The notes under the pieces: generated by a model
Databases searched by the model: none
Seen by the model: only the letters and a program-made list of their open reading frames with translations
Told to the model about the DNA's origin: nothing
Shown: one piece after another, positions 60,558-64,000 of the stretch
Layout: every line of letters starts with the position of its first letter
How positions within the stretch are numbered: the stretch's first letter is position 1
Assembly (NCBI GenBank): GCA_018398815.1
Contig: CM031615.1
Location: forward strand, 58,942,514 to 59,006,513
Direction: 5' to 3'
Source of the DNA: Conus ventricosus
Lineage: Eukaryota; Mollusca; Gastropoda; Neogastropoda; Conidae
DNA length: 64,000 nt
Translations under genes and position numbers: made by a program

Positions 60558-61142
60558 AGGAGTTATATGTTAGTGAGTTTCCCCCCCTATTGGAGGATGT
60601 CTCTCCCCTTGGAGAATATAAGCTTGCTGAAGGCTCATTTTGAGAAGCATTTATTTTATTTTTCCCCATCCACCCACTCAAGCACATACTGTTTAGTTAG
60701 GCAGAATCCTCTACCACTGCAGGTATGAATGCCTATCTCCCCCTATTTCTTCAATCTAAGACATAAGAGCAAGCTTTGTTTATAATTCAATATTTCTTGC
60801 AGTCATTGCAACACCAAGCTGCTCTGTAAGTTGCTGGAACGGTGCTCAGTACTTATCCTTGGAATTTATTAGTTTGTTGTATTTTAGTCCCTTGCGGATT
60901 CATTCCAAGAACTGGCCCTCAGCACTTGTGTCTTAGAGGATATCTTTTTATTTTTCTATTTTTCACAAGAAAATGTAGCTTGTTTTGCTCTTTCATGATT
61001 TTCTTTTGCTTCTTAGATGGCACCTTTGGTTAGTTTTTTGAAAACTCAACAAACATACTACAGTATTGCACACCAGCCTTTTCTGGGATTGCATTCTTCT
61101 TAAAACTGAAAAGGCAGAGGAGTCAAATTACCACTTTCCGCA

Positions 61143-61187
61143 GTCACTGAGGAGAAACCACCAAGTTTCGAAATATCGGTATATGAC
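61143..61187 (+). ncRNA. Type I hammerhead ribozyme motif, unit 5
   Basis: Core and stems as in unit 1, within the truncated last unit. Predicted cleavage is after A61183. Confidence 0.8.
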
Positions 61188-61423
61188 CAGGAGTTATATG
61201 TTAGTGAGTTTCCCCCCTATTGGAGGATGTCTCTCCCCTTTGGAGAATATAAGCTTGCTGAAGGCTCATTTTGAGAAGCATTTATTTTATTTTTCCCCAT
61301 CCACCCACTCAAGCACATACTGTTAGTTAGGCAGAATCCTCTACCACTGCAGGTATGAATGCCTATCTCCCCCTATTTCTTCAATCTAAGACATAAGAGC
61401 AAGCTTTGTTTATAATTCAATAT

Positions 61424-61617
61424 ATATAATAGATATATATATATATATATATATATGAATATTTCATATGTGTTTGTGTGTGCATGTGCGCATGTATAAA
61501 TACACAACACACACATGTATGTATATTTGATGCACATTTAATCAATTCATTATTTCATAATGTGCATCATATATCTAATATATAAATGGCAAAAATCTGT
61601 GTGTGTGTGTGTGTGTG
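61424..61617. repeat. (AT)n and (GT)n tracts between the array and the Helitron-like region
   Basis: (AT)n from about 61424 to 61456, mixed GT/CA sequence, and (GT)n at about 61600-61617. The last leads into GACTCAAAAATGGCTCAACC. Confidence 0.85.
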
Positions 61618-62072
61618 TACGCTATAGACTCAAAAATGGCTCAACCGATTGTAATGAAATTTGGCAGGTACTCGGTTGTGACCCGAGGATGGTTTTGGGC
61701 TAATCTCTAAAAAAAATAAAACCGTTAAAAAAACTGTTATAACGGTTTCAAAGACATCTTTTTCCTCTGCTTTTCATCAAATGGCTGTTGTGACATTGCA
61801 CAGGTACACGAACCTAGAGGGACATCTCCCGAGTAACATAGGGTCATTGGACAGTTTCTACAACAGTTATTTATGACCGTTAAAAACCGTTAACAACACA
61901 TACCCCCCTAAAAACGATCACAAATACATCTTTTCTGATGTTGGCGCAAAGGGAGTCGTCGGATCGCCACCAACTTGGCATGAGTCTAGAGGACATACTG
62001 TGGATAACACTGGGTCATTCAATAGTTTTTATGACCGTTATTTATCACCGTTAAAACGCGTTTTCTAAATAA

Positions 62073-63085
62073 TGATGAAATTTGGTATACAGGTGTAGTT
62101 TTAAAATGCTGAACAATGATATACAACTTACACGAACCGAAACTTAAAATTGACCGTTAAAAACCGTTATTATATAAATTTTAGACCGTTCTTGATGAAA
62201 TTCGGTATACATATGCAGTTTTACACGCTGAACAATGATACACAACTTACACGAACGGAAACTTAAAAACTGACCGTTAAAAACCGTTATTATATAAATT
62301 TAGACCGTTCCTGATGAAATTCGGTATACAGATGCAGTTTTACACCCGAACAATGATATACAACTTACACGAACGAAACTTAAAATTGAGCGTTAAAAAC
62401 CGTTAAGATCCGTTATTTTCTAAATTTAGACCTTTCTTGATGAAATTTGGTATACAGGTGCAGTTTTACACGCTGATCAATGATAGACAACTAATATGAA
62501 CAGAAACTTAAAATTGACCGTTAAAAACCGTTAATTTCTAAATTTAGAGATGGTATCACCGTTAAAAAAGCATTATTTTCTAAATTTAGACCTTTCGTGA
62601 TGAAATTTGGTATACAGGTGTAGTTTTAAATGCTGAACAATGATATACAATTTACACTAACCGAAACTTAAAATTGACCGTTAAAAACCGTTATTATATA
62701 AATTTAGACCGTTCTTGATGAAATTCGGTGTACAGATGCTGGTTTTCACGCTGAACAATAATATACAACTTACACGAACGGAAACTTAAAAATGGACCGT
62801 TAAAAAACCGTTATTATATAAATTTAGACCGTTCCTGTTGAAATTCGGTATACAGATGCAGTTTTACATGCTGAACAATGATATACAACTTATACGAACG
62901 GAAACTTAAAATTGAGCGTTTAAAAAACCGTTAAGATCCGTTATTTTCTAAATTTAGACCTTTCTTGATGAAATTTGGTATACAGGTGGTGTTTTACACA
63001 CTGATCAATGATACACAACTAATATGAACAGAAGCTTAAAATTGACCGTTAAAAACCGTTAATTTCTGAATTTAGAGATGGCAGT
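62073..63085. repeat. Higher-order satellite: 4-unit block of about 120-bp units, present twice
   Basis: TGATGAAATTyGGTATACAG-type unit starts lie at about 62073, 62193, 62312, 62438, then 62598, 62716, 62836 and 62966. Units 1 and 5, 2 and 6, 3 and 7, 4 and 8 share diagnostic variants. For example, GATCAATGATA.ACAACTAAT with ATGAACAGAA occurs only in 4 and 8, and GTTAAGATCCGTTATTTTC only after 3 and 7. The whole 4-unit block was therefore duplicated after the units had diverged. Confidence 0.85.
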
Positions 63086-63219
63086 CTGCAGAGGATTTAA
63101 GAAATACACCGAAGTTATGATGCTCTGCAATACCCTCTGATTTTTGTCTGCCAACAAGAGCGATGGTCAGACATTTTCATCCCGTGGTGGGGCAGATCTG
63201 ACCATTCCGTGTTTTACAC

Positions 63220-64000
63220 ATGGAATACTACCGCGAGACCAATTACGACACTACTGCACTCCGGGCAGCAGCTGATGACCAGCTGAAGAAGCTGACAGCT
63301 GACCAGAGAGACGTGTACGACAGCTTTATGACCATGGTTGAGCAGAGGCAGGATCCCACAGCAAGCAGCAACATGAGGGACAGGAAAGACCATCCTGAAT
63401 CTTATCCTGAACAGGATCCGCTCCACAGGCAAAATAGTGCTAGCCACTGCTTCCAGTGGCATTGCCGCTACTCTTTTGCCGGGTGGGCGAACAGTACATA
63501 GCACTTTCAAGGTCCCTCTGGATGCCGACAAGCAAGAAAAGCCAACCTGCTCTGTCAAGCATGGGTCAACGTTGGCCAAAGTCATCAAAGAGGCTGCAAC
63601 CGTCATAATTGATGAAGCTCCCATGACCCACAAAGCTGTCTACAAGGCCATGGACTCTACGCTGCAGGACATCACCCAAGTGCACAGGCCAATGGGAGGC
63701 ATCCCAACGCTGTTCTGTGGGGACTTCAGGCAGATCCTCCCTGTCGTCCTCAATGGCACCAGAGCCAACATTGTCAACGCCTGTCTGAAGAAGTGGGGGA
63801 GCATGATTGTTAAACGTCTAACCACCAATATGAGAGCCCACCTGTCTGGAAATCCCCAGATAGCCAGCTTCGCCAAACTTCTGCTTGACATTGGCAATGG
63901 TGCCATCGAGTCATGTTTCCAGATCAGATACTATTTGGTCCCACCAGCACTATGCCAGTTTTATGATAGCCAGGAGGATCTGATAGAAGCAGTCTACCCG
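63220..64000 (+). pseudogene. PIF1-like helicase of Helitron type, frameshifted, runs off the window
   Basis: The first frame (63220-63390) reads NYDTTALRAAADDQLKKLTA then DQRDVYDSF. The continuation shifts frame at the P-loop, where GTGKTILNLILNRI (from about 63376) is preceded directly by TGA. Then come KIVLATASSGIAATLLPGGR, VIIDEAPMTHKAVYKAMD (Walker B DEA), LFCGDFRQILPVVLNGTRAN and LTTNMRAHLSG, and the frame stays open to the window end. These are superfamily 1 PIF1 motifs with the wording typical of Helitron helicases (SSGIAATLL.GGRT.HS.FK; GDFRQ.LPV). They would unwind DNA during rolling-circle transposition. The usual FLDAPGG segment before GTGKT is missing or garbled, so the copy looks inactive unless the break is an assembly error. 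Confidence 0.85.

Larger units (their letters stand above)
58532..61423 (+). repeat. 630-bp tandem array, 4.6 units, with a hammerhead ribozyme motif per unit (retrozyme-like)
   Basis: Units begin at about 58532, 59162, 59791, 60422 and 61054. The last is cut after about 370 bp, where an (AT)n tract begins. Units differ by only a few small indels and substitutions. Each contains, on the plus strand, the complete set of sequence blocks of a type I hammerhead ribozyme, spaced 630-631 bases apart. No open frame longer than about 86 codons exists in a unit, and the recurring frame starting MLSTYPWNLLVC is conserved only because the DNA is. Tandem non-coding units each bearing a self-cleaving motif are the hallmark of retrozymes; Penelope-like elements also carry such motifs. 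The array lies antisense to PRKAR2, upstream of its first exon in this window. Confidence 0.9.
61618..64000 (+). mobile_element. Helitron-like element region (partial, decayed)
   Basis: Begins after (GT)n with a segment reading GGCTCAACCGATTGTAATGA then AATTTGGCAGG, a motif I associate with the non-coding ends of Helitron-type elements in invertebrates. Many ACCGTTAAAAACCGTTA motifs follow, then the satellite at 62073-63085 and a PIF1-type helicase fragment from 63220 to the window edge. No Rep/HUH endonuclease frame is visible between the repeats and the helicase, so the element is 5'-deleted or rearranged. Confidence 0.55.

Noticed and set aside
58952..61033. Recurring short frame starting MLSTYPWNLLVC in the 630-bp units
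   Set aside because: Conserved only through tandem copying; small indels between units break it and no known domain is visible.
62073..63085. Hammerhead-like CTGATGA strings in the Helitron satellite
   Set aside because: CTGATGA occurs (for example 62311) but no GAAA block with closing stems follows at the right distance.

Overview
This is eukaryotic DNA, most likely from a lophotrochozoan animal and probably a gastropod or other mollusc. The organism is inferred from an intron-rich animal gene, an RNase H-bearing I-type LINE, Penelope-like elements, a tRNA-derived SINE with a GTAAAGCGCTTAGAGC tail, a Helitron-type helicase and abundant mini- and microsatellites. Most of the window is non-coding.

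The one host gene I can support is the 3' two-thirds of a type II regulatory subunit of cAMP-dependent protein kinase (PRKAR2), on the minus strand. Eight exons lie at 57718-57782, 54743-54895, 48293-48395, 40225-40299, 39742-39807, 32695-32755, 30701-30769 and 28629-28759. All have GT-AG borders. They encode 240 residues covering almost all of both cyclic-nucleotide-binding domains; the N-terminal docking and inhibitor part lies beyond position 64000. Two exons carry single-base indels (-1 at 54.8 kb, +1 at 48.4 kb), most simply read as assembly errors.

Left of the gene (1-28 kb) I see no gene. This part holds a 30-bp minisatellite (0.45-1.76 kb), a 75-bp tandem array interrupted by a 69-bp LINE tail (3.8-4.4 kb), an old ~115-bp tandem array with insertions (5.6-7.7 kb), a G-tract minisatellite (7.95-8.74 kb), an old LINE fragment (9.1-9.4 kb), a perfect 35-bp-arm palindrome (12.84-12.91 kb), a head-to-head pair of decayed Penelope-like elements (17.0-20.9 kb) with further tail fragments (to ~22 kb), and ATT/ATC-rich DNA (22.1-23.4 kb).

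The PRKAR2 introns hold a SINE (29.0-29.5 kb), a 101-bp fold-back (31.7 kb), a 273-bp MITE with a 9-bp target duplication (34.3-34.6 kb), an 829-bp TIR element (40.5-41.3 kb) and two full-length copies of one LINE, each with its own target-site duplication (41575-47483 and 48724-54645). Both LINEs lie in the same orientation as the gene. The second is riddled with small indels.

The right end (58.5-64 kb) is the most interesting part. A 4.6-copy tandem array of a ~630-bp unit (58532-61423) carries in every unit a sequence matching the conserved core of a type I hammerhead ribozyme; four of five cores are intact. This organisation resembles retrozymes. It is followed by a Helitron-like region with a two-level satellite (62073-63085) and a broken PIF1-type helicase that runs off the window.
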